A stretch of 64,000 nt of DNA from Butyrivibrio hungatei NK4A153 (GTDB taxonomy: Bacteria > Bacillota > Clostridia > Lachnospirales > Lachnospiraceae), in contig NZ_KE384199.1 in NCBI RefSeq assembly GCF_000424465.1, positions 40,971-104,970 on the forward strand, given 5' to 3'. Positions 27,151 through 36,240 of this stretch are shown here, piece after piece. Positions within the stretch are counted from its first letter, which is position 1; each line of letters opens with the position of its first letter. Under the pieces are notes generated by a model. It did not search any database. It had not been told where the DNA came from and saw only the letters and a program-made list of their open reading frames with translations. The translations under genes and the position numbers were made by a program.

Positions 27151-27433
27151 GGTTTACATATAAATCAAAAATACAAATTTATGTAAACCTGACATTATAC
27201 TGAATTGTTTCTATATACTACACAATTTGGTATAATGACCGAAAAATCATACAAAAGTCATATATGAATGACGTTAATGTCATGTGGATAACTTTGTGGA
27301 AATGGGGGATTACTCACAAACTGATATACGGGAAGCCCCGAAATAACAGGGGTTATGTGCTGTGGTAAAATTAAGCGGAATACAGTGCAAAAGTAATCTT
27401 ATGACCGAGTAGGTCAAGCAATATATGTAAACC
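27151..27433. repeat. Segment bounded by 12-bp inverted repeats GGTTTACATATA
   Basis: GGTTTACATATA at 27151-27162 is repeated inverted as TATATGTAAACC at 27422-27433. A third, inner inverted copy (TATGTAAACC, 27180-27189) pairs with the first. The 283-bp stretch has no gene and lies in the 436-nt gap before the TPR-GGDEF gene. It could be operator half-sites or the ends of a small non-autonomous element. Confidence 0.5.
27228..27416 (+). promoter_or_regulatory. Putative extended -10 promoter and structured leader upstream of the TPR-GGDEF gene
   Basis: TGGTATAAT (27228-27236) is an extended -10 element. The sequence downstream can form AGCCCC/GGGGTT (27334-27354), or instead GGGG (from 27304) with the same CCCC (27336-27339), which are mutually exclusive. 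A small stem TGACC/GGTCA lies at 27402-27416. I do not recognise a known riboswitch class here. Confidence 0.35.
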
Positions 27434-27442
27434 ACATTTTTT

Positions 27443-27462
27443 ACCTGTCACTTGTGTCAGGT
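27443..27462. promoter_or_regulatory. 20-bp near-perfect palindrome
   Basis: ACCTGTCACTTGTGTCAGGT is palindromic except for one central mismatch pair. It lies 80 nt before the TPR-GGDEF gene and is a candidate regulator site. Confidence 0.4.
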
Positions 27463-27542
27463 GCGTTCATTCATCTTGCAAGACTGAAAAGTATGATATA
27501 AAATTAGAAATAATCAGAATAGCGTATTTTTGCTTTTTTTAA

Positions 27543-29192
27543 ATGGGTTACAGGTACATGAATATTCAAAACTATGATAACGAAGTTCAAACTTTAAATC
27601 GTGAAGTGATGACTGCCAGAGCAAGTATGGCAGATAGTTATGTTGACGCAAGTGACAAACTCCTTCAAAAAGCCAAAGAGATCGATGATGTTAATCTTTT
27701 GGGATATTCCTATTATTATCTCGCTGATGCGTATTATCGCGTGAGCGCAGAGTATCTTAATTTTAATGCGAATCTTTTGAAGGCGATCGAGTATTTACAG
27801 ATATGCGGAGATAAGGAGTATATCGTAAGATGCTACAATCTTCTTGGTATTGACGCCATTAACCACGGCAATATTGAGCTGGCGCTTGATTTCTTTATGA
27901 CGGGAATAAGAGATTGCAGTGAACTTGAGAAGAGTTCTGCAGTCGGTTTTATTGAGTGTAATATTGGAGTAATTTATCAATCAATAGGCGAATATAAGAC
28001 CGCGCTTTCTTACACTCAGTCCGGGTATAAACATGTCAGAAGAAATAAAGAAGACAGCTTGTATTATTTGAATATTCTTTTTTGCTATTGCTACGAAGCC
28101 GACGCTTATTTGGCCATGAATAAACCTGAATCTATTAAGAAGTGTTTGCTTGCCATAAACAGACTTGAATCTGATCCGAGAGTTCGAAGTGAGTATTTCC
28201 AGGACATTCTTGTTCAGGGTGTGAGAATGCGGGGGAATTATGCACTTGGAAATATGGAAGAATTTGAGAAATATTCAGATAATCTTTATAAGACGCTTTG
28301 TTCGGAAAGATTTTCCATTGATAATATTGATGATATTTATGCAGTGTGCCGCTTCTATATGAAGATAGGCCAGCTTGAAAAAGTTTCCGATATTGTGGAT
28401 AACATCAAGGAATCGGTAGATGACATAAATATTGCATATCTGAAAAAGCAATACGCCAAGATCAAATGCGAATTGTATACTCAGATGAATAATGTAGAGA
28501 AGATGCATGAGGCACATGAAGAATTCTATATTCATTCAATGGCTCAGGAAAAAGAAGGTATCGTAAACTACAAGTTCTTTACCGAGATCAGGGCTAAGCT
28601 CAGTGAGATGGAGCGTGAGAATTTAGCTCTTATGAAAAAAGCTGAGACGGATTCGCTTACGGGACTCGGAAACAGATACGGTCTCAATGAATATGCGGAT
28701 AAAGCTTTTGATGCGGCATATGCAAATCAGAAGTCTCTCGCTGTTGAGATTCTCGATGTTGATAATTTCAAACAGTACAATGATACTTTCGGACATCAGG
28801 CCGGAGATACCTGCCTTAAGACAATAGCAGAGATAATAACTGAAAAATGCAGCAGTAACGACAGGATACACGCATTTAGATACGGCGGAGATGAGTTCGT
28901 TATTGTTTATGAAGATATGACTGATGAAGAAGTTATGTGGTATGCTTCAAATATCAGAATGGGTATAAAAGAACATAATCTGGTGGCTCCTTCACATGAG
29001 TACGGTAAGCTGGTTACGATATCACAGGGAATATGCAACTCTATTCCCGTGTCAACAAACAAACTATGGGATTACATGTATGCCGCAGATAATGCTCTTT
29101 ATGAGGTAAAAGAGCATAGGAAGGGCGAAATTGTTATGCTTCACAAGGCACTTATTTCTCAGGAATCGCTGGACGAAGCAAAATACAGTTGA
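27543..29192 (+). CDS. TPR-GGDEF diguanylate cyclase
   Basis: The 549-residue protein has a helical tetratricopeptide-like region (about 30-330) and a C-terminal GGDEF domain (about 365-535) with TDSLTGLGNRYGL and an intact RYGGDEF motif, so it should make c-di-GMP. No membrane segment is visible; the TPR region probably senses a partner protein. ATG 27543 has no clear ribosome site; ATG 27558 is an alternative start. A YesM-like kinase gene follows after 31 nt. Confidence 0.88.
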   Translation: MGYRYMNIQNYDNEVQTLNREVMTARASMADSYVDASDKLLQKAKEIDDVNLLGYSYYYLADAYYRVSAEYLNFNANLLKAIEYLQICGDKEYIVRCYNLLGIDAINHGNIELALDFFMTGIRDCSELEKSSAVGFIECNIGVIYQSIGEYKTALSYTQSGYKHVRRNKEDSLYYLNILFCYCYEADAYLAMNKPESIKKCLLAINRLESDPRVRSEYFQDILVQGVRMRGNYALGNMEEFEKYSDNLYKTLCSERFSIDNIDDIYAVCRFYMKIGQLEKVSDIVDNIKESVDDINIAYLKKQYAKIKCELYTQMNNVEKMHEAHEEFYIHSMAQEKEGIVNYKFFTEIRAKLSEMERENLALMKKAETDSLTGLGNRYGLNEYADKAFDAAYANQKSLAVEILDVDNFKQYNDTFGHQAGDTCLKTIAEIITEKCSSNDRIHAFRYGGDEFVIVYEDMTDEEVMWYASNIRMGIKEHNLVAPSHEYGKLVTISQGICNSIPVSTNKLWDYMYAADNALYEVKEHRKGEIVMLHKALISQESLDEAKYS

Positions 29193-29223
29193 TTTTATCC
29201 TTATTGGGGAATAAGGGCGGGTT

Positions 29224-30996
29224 ATGAGAAAAATCAAATGGACAATGCGTCGTGCAATTCTCAGCATGGTCATAGGATGCACACTTTTTGCAGTGATCGC
29301 GCAGACGGTCGCGTTTGAAGTGACATCCAGACAGCAGATCAGAAGAGAAAGTCTTTTGAATAACGATGAGACGCTTCAGCGTATTGAGAACGAGCTTAAT
29401 TCGTATATTCACGGACTTATTGTAAAGATGCAGACCATCTATACGGAAACTGAACTAATTGCCGCTATGAGAAGGGACAGTTCGGCGCAGGGCGAGATAT
29501 TGAATTATTATTGGAGCGCTTGGCGCCTTTCTGAAGCGCGCTTCGATTCTGCAGATCAGCTTTTTGCCATGTATATTTACAACAATGAGGATAAGCTGAT
29601 CAGTTCATGGAGAAAACAGCCTATTGCGTATCCAAACGATCTTTACGCGGGCGAGCAATATGTCAATGAATCTCATCTAAAAAGATATCTTGAGTCGGAT
29701 GATTATGCGGTCATGATCTCGGGATATCATAACGAAGTCGCAGATAGCGATATTTTGCGGTTTTGTCTTAAACTCCATACATATGATGATAAAAGAACTC
29801 AATACGGATATATAGTTTGTGATTTTAATGCACAGAATATATCTGACCTTATGAGCAAATATATTTCATCAAGAGATGTGTACGTGTGGCTCCAGCCAAG
29901 AGGAGATATTTCTATTGCTCAGGTTGGGAATATCACAAAGGAAGAGAGCAGGATCTTTTCCGATTTGACACAGACAATTGCAACCGCTTCAAATGAATTT
30001 CCGGAATTTGAAAATGAATATGGATCTTTTTATCTGAACAGCATCGCTTTGAGAAAGTATAACCTTCATATAGTTATGCTGACGCCGCAGTCACTGCTTC
30101 TTGAAACTCAGAGTGCGTTGGTTCGAACTCTTTTGGTTATAGCGGGAATAATCATTTTGCTGATGCTTTTTCTTGGAACGCTTATTTCGGGATTTATCTA
30201 CAGACCCGTGGAAGCGCTCAGCAGTACGATGATAAGGATCAAGAACGGAGAAAAAGAGCTTAGAGTTAAGACGGACGGATGGAGCGATGAACTCAAGGTA
30301 ATGGGGGAAGAGTTCAACGAAATGCTCGACAGGATTCAGAAGATGGTCGAGGAGGAATATGAGGCTAAAGTACTGATGGAACGAACGCAGTACAAAGTTC
30401 TGCAGGCGCAGATAAATCCTCACTTTCTCTATAATACGCTTGATACGATGAGCGGAATAGCCGCTTCGCAGGATTGTATGCTTGTGAGCGGTCTGTGTCA
30501 GTCTCTTTCAGCTATTTTCAGGTACAGTCTTGATATTTCCGACACTCAGGCGACATTGCAGCAGGAGATGGCGCATGTTCGAAATTATCTGTATGTTATG
30601 GATGTGCGTAACGGCAACTCCGTAAAATACACTTATCACATTGATACGGACACGCTTCAGCCTATAGTGGAAAATGCGCTTCAGCACGGGCTTCGTATGA
30701 CAAGGAGAAAAGACAAAGAGCTTATAATCACGGCAAAGCACAATGACGGAAGATTGTTTGTTACAATAGAAGATAACGGCGCCGGAATGGACGCGGATGC
30801 GATGAATGAACAGCTTGAAAAGGCTGATATAGGGCGAATTGAGATGGGGCGCTCCATTGGTATTATGAATGTTAATGCCCGCATCAAAAATGTATATGGG
30901 AACAATTACGGTATTCACTACGAAAGTGATCAGAAAACGGGAACCAGGGCAATTATCATATTGCCGACGGTAAAGATGGTTACAGATATTGATTGA
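29224..30996 (+). CDS. Sensor histidine kinase of the YesM/LytS type
   Basis: A 590-residue membrane kinase. There is a membrane segment at about 14-32, an extracytoplasmic sensor to about 300, a second membrane segment near 300-325, HAMP, and a His_kinase domain with QAQINPHFLYNTLDTM (phosphorylatable His) and ATPase motifs ENALQHGL and EDNGAGMD. It overlaps the next gene's upstream frame and pairs with the YesN-like regulator. A CCTTATT/AATAAGG hairpin lies at 29199-29216, just before the start. Confidence 0.92.
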   Translation: MRKIKWTMRRAILSMVIGCTLFAVIAQTVAFEVTSRQQIRRESLLNNDETLQRIENELNSYIHGLIVKMQTIYTETELIAAMRRDSSAQGEILNYYWSAWRLSEARFDSADQLFAMYIYNNEDKLISSWRKQPIAYPNDLYAGEQYVNESHLKRYLESDDYAVMISGYHNEVADSDILRFCLKLHTYDDKRTQYGYIVCDFNAQNISDLMSKYISSRDVYVWLQPRGDISIAQVGNITKEESRIFSDLTQTIATASNEFPEFENEYGSFYLNSIALRKYNLHIVMLTPQSLLLETQSALVRTLLVIAGIIILLMLFLGTLISGFIYRPVEALSSTMIRIKNGEKELRVKTDGWSDELKVMGEEFNEMLDRIQKMVEEEYEAKVLMERTQYKVLQAQINPHFLYNTLDTMSGIAASQDCMLVSGLCQSLSAIFRYSLDISDTQATLQQEMAHVRNYLYVMDVRNGNSVKYTYHIDTDTLQPIVENALQHGLRMTRRKDKELIITAKHNDGRLFVTIEDNGAGMDADAMNEQLEKADIGRIEMGRSIGIMNVNARIKNVYGNNYGIHYESDQKTGTRAIIILPTVKMVTDID

Positions 30997-31045
30997 CGTC
31001 GCAAGGAGACTGCGGCGCGGCAGATATATTGAGGAGGCAATTAGG

Positions 31046-32635
31046 GTGAAGGCAAAGTATAGGGTATTGGCGGCAGATGATGAACTTTGGAGCCGTGAAA
31101 ATATAAGATGTATGTTACCGTGGGAGGACTATTCCATAGAATTCCTCGAGCCTGCATGTGATGGGGAAGAAGTGCTTGAGAGAATTCCGAAAGAGAAGCC
31201 GGATATTCTGATCACGGATATCAATATGCCGTTTTTGAGCGGCCTTGAGCTTCTTGACAGGGTAAAAGAGGAATATCCGGATATCATTACACTGGCTGTA
31301 AGCGGATATGATGATTTCCAGAAGGTAAAAGGCGTCTTTATGTCCGGAGGTATCGACTATCTTCTAAAACCTGTGAGCAGGGAACAGCTTGTTGATTCTC
31401 TCAGCAAAGCGCTCAAGACACTTGAGGAAAGAGAAGCGGAGAAAGCGGTAAAAGAGGACAGTCGCCTTAGGGAGACATATGTTTCATCATTTCTTGAGGA
31501 TGATGAATTCTCATCTCTTTTAAACGGCAAACTATTCAGACCGGGAAAAGATTTCCATGTTCCGAGCACAAAGGTCTTTTCCGAAATGTCTACTATCCTT
31601 GTGAAGTTTCACGATGTTGAGATCTTGAAGCAGAGCTATGAAAAAGATGTGCTTCGCATGTCATACAGCCTGAAAGAAAAACTTCGCAAGATTGTCGGAA
31701 ATGAAAGAACCATCGTTTTCAACTACACCGATAAGGTAAATGAGTTCGTGATAGAGCTCAATGCGACGCCGACGAGGCTACATTTTATCGCTGACCGCAT
31801 TCTTGAGGCATTTCCTGTTGAAGAACAGGGACCTATTACCATAGTGCTACATGACAAGGCGACTTCGCTCGATGATATCGCCGCTGTTTACAGAGAGATG
31901 ATCGCAAATCTTGTCACAAGGCCTTTTGGACGTGAGCATAGCACGGTAGTGTGCACGGGCAGCAGGAAAGCATCGGCTTTTAACGACAGATATACAAGCT
32001 GTATCGAATCGCTTCTTGTCGACAGTCTAGGAAAAGGAGATATCGGACGCGCAAAGACCGTTCTTATGGAAACGGCGGGGCTTGATAAGTGCGACGAACA
32101 GAAGTGGAGTCTTTTTGAAGTTACGCAGTTTACGACCGGAGCGCTCAATACAATAGCGGATTCTGACAAGAACAGCGATGAGCGGACCTATGAGGAAGTT
32201 CAGGATGCGATAAACTACGGACTTCGTTCACTTAATAAAGAGATAATAACTGACAATATGGAGCTTGCTCTTTCCATAGCGCAGGGAGAGTCTGCAAATG
32301 AGAATAACTCCATAAGCAGTCAGGTTGAGAATATCAGGGATTACATAGAGACACATTATATGGAACATCTGTCTCTGTCGGGGCTTGCGGAGCAGTTCTT
32401 TGTCGAGCCCAGCTATCTTTCACGTAAGTTCTCACAGAAATACAACGAGACAATCACGACCTATATCACAAGATGTCGTATGGACAGGGCAAAAAAGCTT
32501 ATGGAAGATGAAAAGAACAAGCTTGAAGCGATCTCTTTCGAAGTCGGATATGATGACTATAACTACTTCAGCCGCGTGTTTAGAAGACTTGAGGGTATAA
32601 GTCCCAGCGAATACAGGAAGAAGAATATGCAATAG
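31046..32635 (+). CDS. YesN-type response regulator (REC plus AraC-type DNA-binding domain)
   Basis: The protein has 529 residues from GTG 31046, chosen because GAGGAGG lies 9 nt before it. The receiver domain (1-120) shows DDE at the N terminus, DITDINMP (phosphoryl Asp) and LLKPVSREQL. The C-terminal AraC HTH (about 420-525) ends GISPSEYRKKN. Such pairs usually control nearby sugar transporters, and the ABC operon 0.9 kb downstream is the likely target. Confidence 0.92.
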   Translation: MKAKYRVLAADDELWSRENIRCMLPWEDYSIEFLEPACDGEEVLERIPKEKPDILITDINMPFLSGLELLDRVKEEYPDIITLAVSGYDDFQKVKGVFMSGGIDYLLKPVSREQLVDSLSKALKTLEEREAEKAVKEDSRLRETYVSSFLEDDEFSSLLNGKLFRPGKDFHVPSTKVFSEMSTILVKFHDVEILKQSYEKDVLRMSYSLKEKLRKIVGNERTIVFNYTDKVNEFVIELNATPTRLHFIADRILEAFPVEEQGPITIVLHDKATSLDDIAAVYREMIANLVTRPFGREHSTVVCTGSRKASAFNDRYTSCIESLLVDSLGKGDIGRAKTVLMETAGLDKCDEQKWSLFEVTQFTTGALNTIADSDKNSDERTYEEVQDAINYGLRSLNKEIITDNMELALSIAQGESANENNSISSQVENIRDYIETHYMEHLSLSGLAEQFFVEPSYLSRKFSQKYNETITTYITRCRMDRAKKLMEDEKNKLEAISFEVGYDDYNYFSRVFRRLEGISPSEYRKKNMQ

Positions 32636-32658
32636 ACGAAAAAAGCAGAGGTGGGAAA

Positions 32659-33267
32659 ATGGGAAAAACAAAAGAAAGTAAGTTTGGAACGAGGCAGATT
32701 GCGACAACGGCGGTTCTTCTGGCAATCTGTATCGTAAGTCAGGTTTTTAAAAATCTTAGCATTTTTATTACAGGCCCGATCGTTAACACGTGTATAGTTC
32801 TTGCGGTGCTTATGGTCAACCTGCCTTGTGGGATTATTTTGAGCATCATCACTCCGATTACTGCGTATATGATCGCGATGAGTCCCGTTATGATGGCAGT
32901 TCCCGCAATAATCATTTTCATAATGCTGGGAAATATCGTGCTTGCCGTGGCGGTGGAATTTCTTTTCAAAAAGTCATTTATGGGTTCCGGAAACAATGTG
33001 TTTCGGATATCAAACATGGCAAGGGCAATCCTGTGTTCACTGGCAAAAGGCGTGTTTATGGGCGCCACGATCTCTATGTGGCTGCTTCCGGCATTTATTC
33101 CGGAGCAGAGCCCTTTGAGAAATAAATTGCCTGTGTTTCAGAAGACGTTTTCTGTGTTTCAATTTTTGACGGCTTGCATCGGATTTGTCTATGTATTTAT
33201 TGTTTATACAGTGCTAAAACGCGCAGTGGAGCGGGATTTATCACTTTTTCAAAAAAGTGATAGTTAG
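32659..33267 (+). CDS. ECF transporter S component
   Basis: A 202-residue hydrophobic protein with about five or six membrane segments and the N-terminal ATTAVLLAICIVSQVFKNL typical of S components. It starts 23 nt after the response-regulator stop, behind AGAGGTGGG, so it may share that transcript. The substrate is not deducible. Its last codons overlap a hairpin TATCACTTTTT/AAAAAGTGATA. Confidence 0.75.
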   Translation: MGKTKESKFGTRQIATTAVLLAICIVSQVFKNLSIFITGPIVNTCIVLAVLMVNLPCGIILSIITPITAYMIAMSPVMMAVPAIIIFIMLGNIVLAVAVEFLFKKSFMGSGNNVFRISNMARAILCSLAKGVFMGATISMWLLPAFIPEQSPLRNKLPVFQKTFSVFQFLTACIGFVYVFIVYTVLKRAVERDLSLFQKSDS

Positions 33268-33312
33268 ATTTTCTAAATTGTGCTAATTAAAAAATAATTA
33301 AATTGATAGAAT

Positions 33313-33370
33313 AGCTTTGTAAACAAGAAATATTATTTCATTTCTGTTTGCAAAGCTTTTCGTTTTTTAC
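33313..33370 (+). terminator. Intrinsic terminator
   Basis: AGCTTTGTAAACAAGAAA (33313-33330) pairs with TTTCTGTTTGCAAAGCT (33341-33357) with one bulge and one G.T pair, then TTTTCGTTTTTT. It ends the regulator/ECF transcript before the lipoprotein gene. Confidence 0.85.
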
Positions 33371-33411
33371 AGAGCGAAAAAAGAATAACTTCTTTCGGGA
33401 GGGGATAATCG

Positions 33412-33861
33412 GTGTTTAAATTTAGAAAAACTGTAGTACTTGCGACAGCAGGGATGAGCATACTTCTTGCACTTGCAGGTTGCGGTGCGGAGAAAAAAAC
33501 ACAGATAAATACAACCGACGGAATCACAAATATTCTTGATTATGTGACTGTTGACTTTAACGGCAAAAACGGTGAAGGCACCGCGTTTGTAAATGTCGAC
33601 TACGACGGAATGGAAACAGAGATGGTCGGAGGAAAAGAGAAGATTGAGGAGCTCGATGAACTCGGAGATCTTACCGAACTCACAAAGTATATAAATGCTG
33701 TTTCATCCATTTCGGTAAGCATAGATAAGAATAAAGAACTCTCTAACGGAGATGAAGTGGTTGTTTCCGTTACATATGACGAAACGGCAGCTGATTCGGC
33801 GGGTGTTGTTTTCGGAGATGAGACCAGTAAAAGCTTTGAAGTAAAAGGTCTCAAAAAGTAA
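33412..33861 (+). CDS. Predicted lipoprotein of unknown function
   Basis: A 149-residue protein with a lipoprotein signal (LALAGC, Cys about 24) and a beta-rich mature part with two acidic segments. GTG start after GGGAGGGGATAATCG. I do not recognise a family. It sits between a terminator and the ABC substrate-binding protein, 82 nt upstream of the latter. Confidence 0.75.
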   Translation: MFKFRKTVVLATAGMSILLALAGCGAEKKTQINTTDGITNILDYVTVDFNGKNGEGTAFVNVDYDGMETEMVGGKEKIEELDELGDLTELTKYINAVSSISVSIDKNKELSNGDEVVVSVTYDETAADSAGVVFGDETSKSFEVKGLKK

Positions 33862-33943
33862 ATAAGGTTCCAGGTCGGATTCGTTGAGACGAACCGATTA
33901 TTATATTCATTTCATATTTTTAATTTTCAAAGGAGGTAAATCT

Positions 33944-35143
33944 ATGAAAAAGAAAATTAAAAGATTAGGTGCAATGCTCCTTGCGGGAACTATGGCTGCA
34001 TCTATGTTGGTTGGTTGTGGTTCGGCAGCCGGTGGCGCAGCACCTGCAGATAGTTCAGGGGGAACAGCAGACGGCGCAGCAGCACCCGCTGCAGCAGGCG
34101 ACATCAAGATTGGTGTATCAATCTGGAGTTCAACTGACGTTCTCGGAAGCCAGTGTAAGAAGATCGTTGATAAGGCTGCAAAGGCAAACGGCGTTGAAGT
34201 TCAGTATGTTGATCAGGGACACGTTTCAGAGCAGGTTACAGCTTCTGTTGAGCAGCTTTGTGCAGCAGGATGTAAGGGAATCATTATTTGTAACTCAGCT
34301 GATTCAGAGATGACATCCGCAATCAATACATGTACAGAAAACGGCGTATATATCGCACAGTTCTTCCGTATCATTTCAGAGGAGAACAGCCCTGAAGTAT
34401 ACAAGACAGCTTGCAATTCTAAATATTATGTTGGTGCAGTTCATGAAGATGAGGTAACAAACGGATATACACTTGTTAATCTCCTTCTTGAAAAGGGCGA
34501 CAGAATGATCGGTCTTGAGGCTTGGACAGTTGGTGATGCTACATTCCAGCTTAGATGGAAGGGATATCAGAAGGCTGTTGAAGAGTGGAATACAGCTCAT
34601 CCCGATGATAAGGCTACACTTACTGAGCCCGTATATGCAAACACATCTTCAGAAGAAGGTGCTAAGGCAGCTATGTCACTTTACAATTCAAATCCCGGAA
34701 TGGACGCTCTTATCGTAGCAGGTGGCGGCGGAGATCCTCTTGTAGGTTCTATCGGTGCATATGCTAACGAAGGTCTCACAGGTAAGATCGACGTTGTATC
34801 GACAGACTTCCTTGATGACCTTGCAGATCAGCTTAAGTCAGGCGGCATGTTTGCAGAGTCAGGCGGACACTTCTGCGATCCTCTGTTCGCATTCTTCCTT
34901 GTACTTAACGCAGTTAAGGGCAACTATGTAAAGGATGAAGGAACATTTGGTTATGAGATTCTCTTCCCTTACCTTTATGTATCATCACCCGATGATTATG
35001 CAAACTATGAGAAGTACTTTGTAAATGATGATCCTTACACAGATGAAGAGATGGTAGAGATGGCCGGATACAGCTTCGAAGATCTCAGCAAGGCTGCTTC
35101 AAATCTTTCAATCGACGATGTTATTTCTCGTCACAGCAACTAA
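33944..35143 (+). CDS. Sugar ABC transporter substrate-binding lipoprotein
   Basis: From ATG 33944 (AAAGGAGG upstream) the protein has 399 residues: lipoprotein signal SMLVGCG, Ala/Gly-rich linker, then a periplasmic-binding-protein-like domain of the ribose/galactose type (IKIGVSIWSSTDVLGSQCKKIVDKAAKANGVEVQ...). It delivers a sugar or related solute to the permeases encoded next. The substrate cannot be named. A strong hairpin follows the gene, consistent with higher expression than the membrane subunits. Confidence 0.92.
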   Translation: MKKKIKRLGAMLLAGTMAASMLVGCGSAAGGAAPADSSGGTADGAAAPAAAGDIKIGVSIWSSTDVLGSQCKKIVDKAAKANGVEVQYVDQGHVSEQVTASVEQLCAAGCKGIIICNSADSEMTSAINTCTENGVYIAQFFRIISEENSPEVYKTACNSKYYVGAVHEDEVTNGYTLVNLLLEKGDRMIGLEAWTVGDATFQLRWKGYQKAVEEWNTAHPDDKATLTEPVYANTSSEEGAKAAMSLYNSNPGMDALIVAGGGGDPLVGSIGAYANEGLTGKIDVVSTDFLDDLADQLKSGGMFAESGGHFCDPLFAFFLVLNAVKGNYVKDEGTFGYEILFPYLYVSSPDDYANYEKYFVNDDPYTDEEMVEMAGYSFEDLSKAASNLSIDDVISRHSN

Positions 35144-35199
35144 TTTAATAAACAACTAAACGCTTATAAAAGATATATATTTTTAAGGAAAAAACATGG

Positions 35200-35237
35200 A
35201 TATGCCGTATTTTCCGCAACCGGAGAATACGGCATAT
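35200..35237 (+). promoter_or_regulatory. 17-bp intercistronic hairpin between binding protein and permease
   Basis: Bases 35200-35216 pair with 35221-35237 over 17 bp (one G.T) with a CAAC loop. No T tract follows, so partial attenuation or 3'-end protection of the binding-protein mRNA is more likely than full termination. Confidence 0.75.
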
Positions 35238-35281
35238 ATAAAAAACAGTTTCTGGACCAAAAACTCTTGCGGGAGGATTAT

Positions 35282-36229
35282 ATGAGTAAGTTTCAAAAAT
35301 TTAAACAGAGCCAGGCATTCGGGCTTTTGCTTTTGATCTTTATCGCGTTTGTATTCTGGGCGTTCTTCAAGATGTTGGCACCTCAGACATTCGGCGATTT
35401 TAATAAATTACAAACCTATTTAAAAACAGCCCTTTATTATGCAGTTGGTGGTTGTGGACTTTATTTTATCTGCGTAATGGGACCTTTTGATATGAGTGTG
35501 GGCGCAAACATCGTACTTTCATCGGTGCTTGCGGTAAATATGAGTAAACAGTTCGGTTATGCAGGTCTTTTGATCGCACCTATAGTAAGCGGAGTTCTTG
35601 TAGGACTTCTCAACGGAATTGTATATATCAAACTTAGAATTTCATCTCTTATCGTAACTGCAGGATTATCTCTTGTTTATGAGGCTCTTTCCATCTATGC
35701 GACAAACGGAAAAGAAGCAATCCTTGCAACTGACTACAGAGCATTCGGAGATTATCCCTGGAACCTTGTTCTTGCACTTGCAGCGTTCTTCCTTTGTGGA
35801 TTCATCCTTAAGTATACAAAGATAGGAACATACACCTATGCTATCGGTTCAAATGAAGTTGTTGCCAAGAACATGGGTGTTAACGTAGATAAATATAAGG
35901 TTGTGGCATTTACTCTTTGCGGTTTATTTGTTGGAATTGAATCAATCCTTACAATTTCATACGGAACATCAATGACAAGTGCTTCAAACCTTGCATCAAT
36001 GAGCCGTAACTTCCCGCCTCTTATGGGAACGTTCTTCGGACTTGCATTCAAGAAATACGGACATCCGATAGTAGCTATCGTAATAGGAGAGTTCATCATT
36101 GAATTGTTGTTCGAGGGATTCGTTGCTCTCGGAGCTCCTACAACAGTACAGAATATCGTAACAGGTATCGTACTTCTTGCAATCGTAACTATGACCATTA
36201 AACCCGTTAAGGGTGCAGTTGTTAAATAA
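35282..36229 (+). CDS. Sugar ABC transporter permease
   Basis: The 315-residue protein has about eight to ten membrane helices and the BPD_transp_2 pattern of ribose-type permeases (MGPFDMSVGANIVLSSVLAVN; VGLLNGIVYIKLRISSLIVTAGLS). Start ATG 35282 follows GCGGGAGG. It pairs with the second permease at 37750 and the double-ATPase protein between them. Confidence 0.92.
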   Translation: MSKFQKFKQSQAFGLLLLIFIAFVFWAFFKMLAPQTFGDFNKLQTYLKTALYYAVGGCGLYFICVMGPFDMSVGANIVLSSVLAVNMSKQFGYAGLLIAPIVSGVLVGLLNGIVYIKLRISSLIVTAGLSLVYEALSIYATNGKEAILATDYRAFGDYPWNLVLALAAFFLCGFILKYTKIGTYTYAIGSNEVVAKNMGVNVDKYKVVAFTLCGLFVGIESILTISYGTSMTSASNLASMSRNFPPLMGTFFGLAFKKYGHPIVAIVIGEFIIELLFEGFVALGAPTTVQNIVTGIVLLAIVTMTIKPVKGAVVK

Positions 36230-36240
36230 AGGGGGCAGAC

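Noticed and set aside
27278..27300. DnaA box / replication origin (TGTGGATAA at 27283)
   Set aside because: A single box with no cluster, no AT-rich unwinding element and no dnaA/dnaN neighbour.
27240..27430. Cyclic-di-GMP riboswitch before the GGDEF gene
   Set aside because: The conserved ACGCAAAG and GGGTTACC-like segments of the aptamer are missing.
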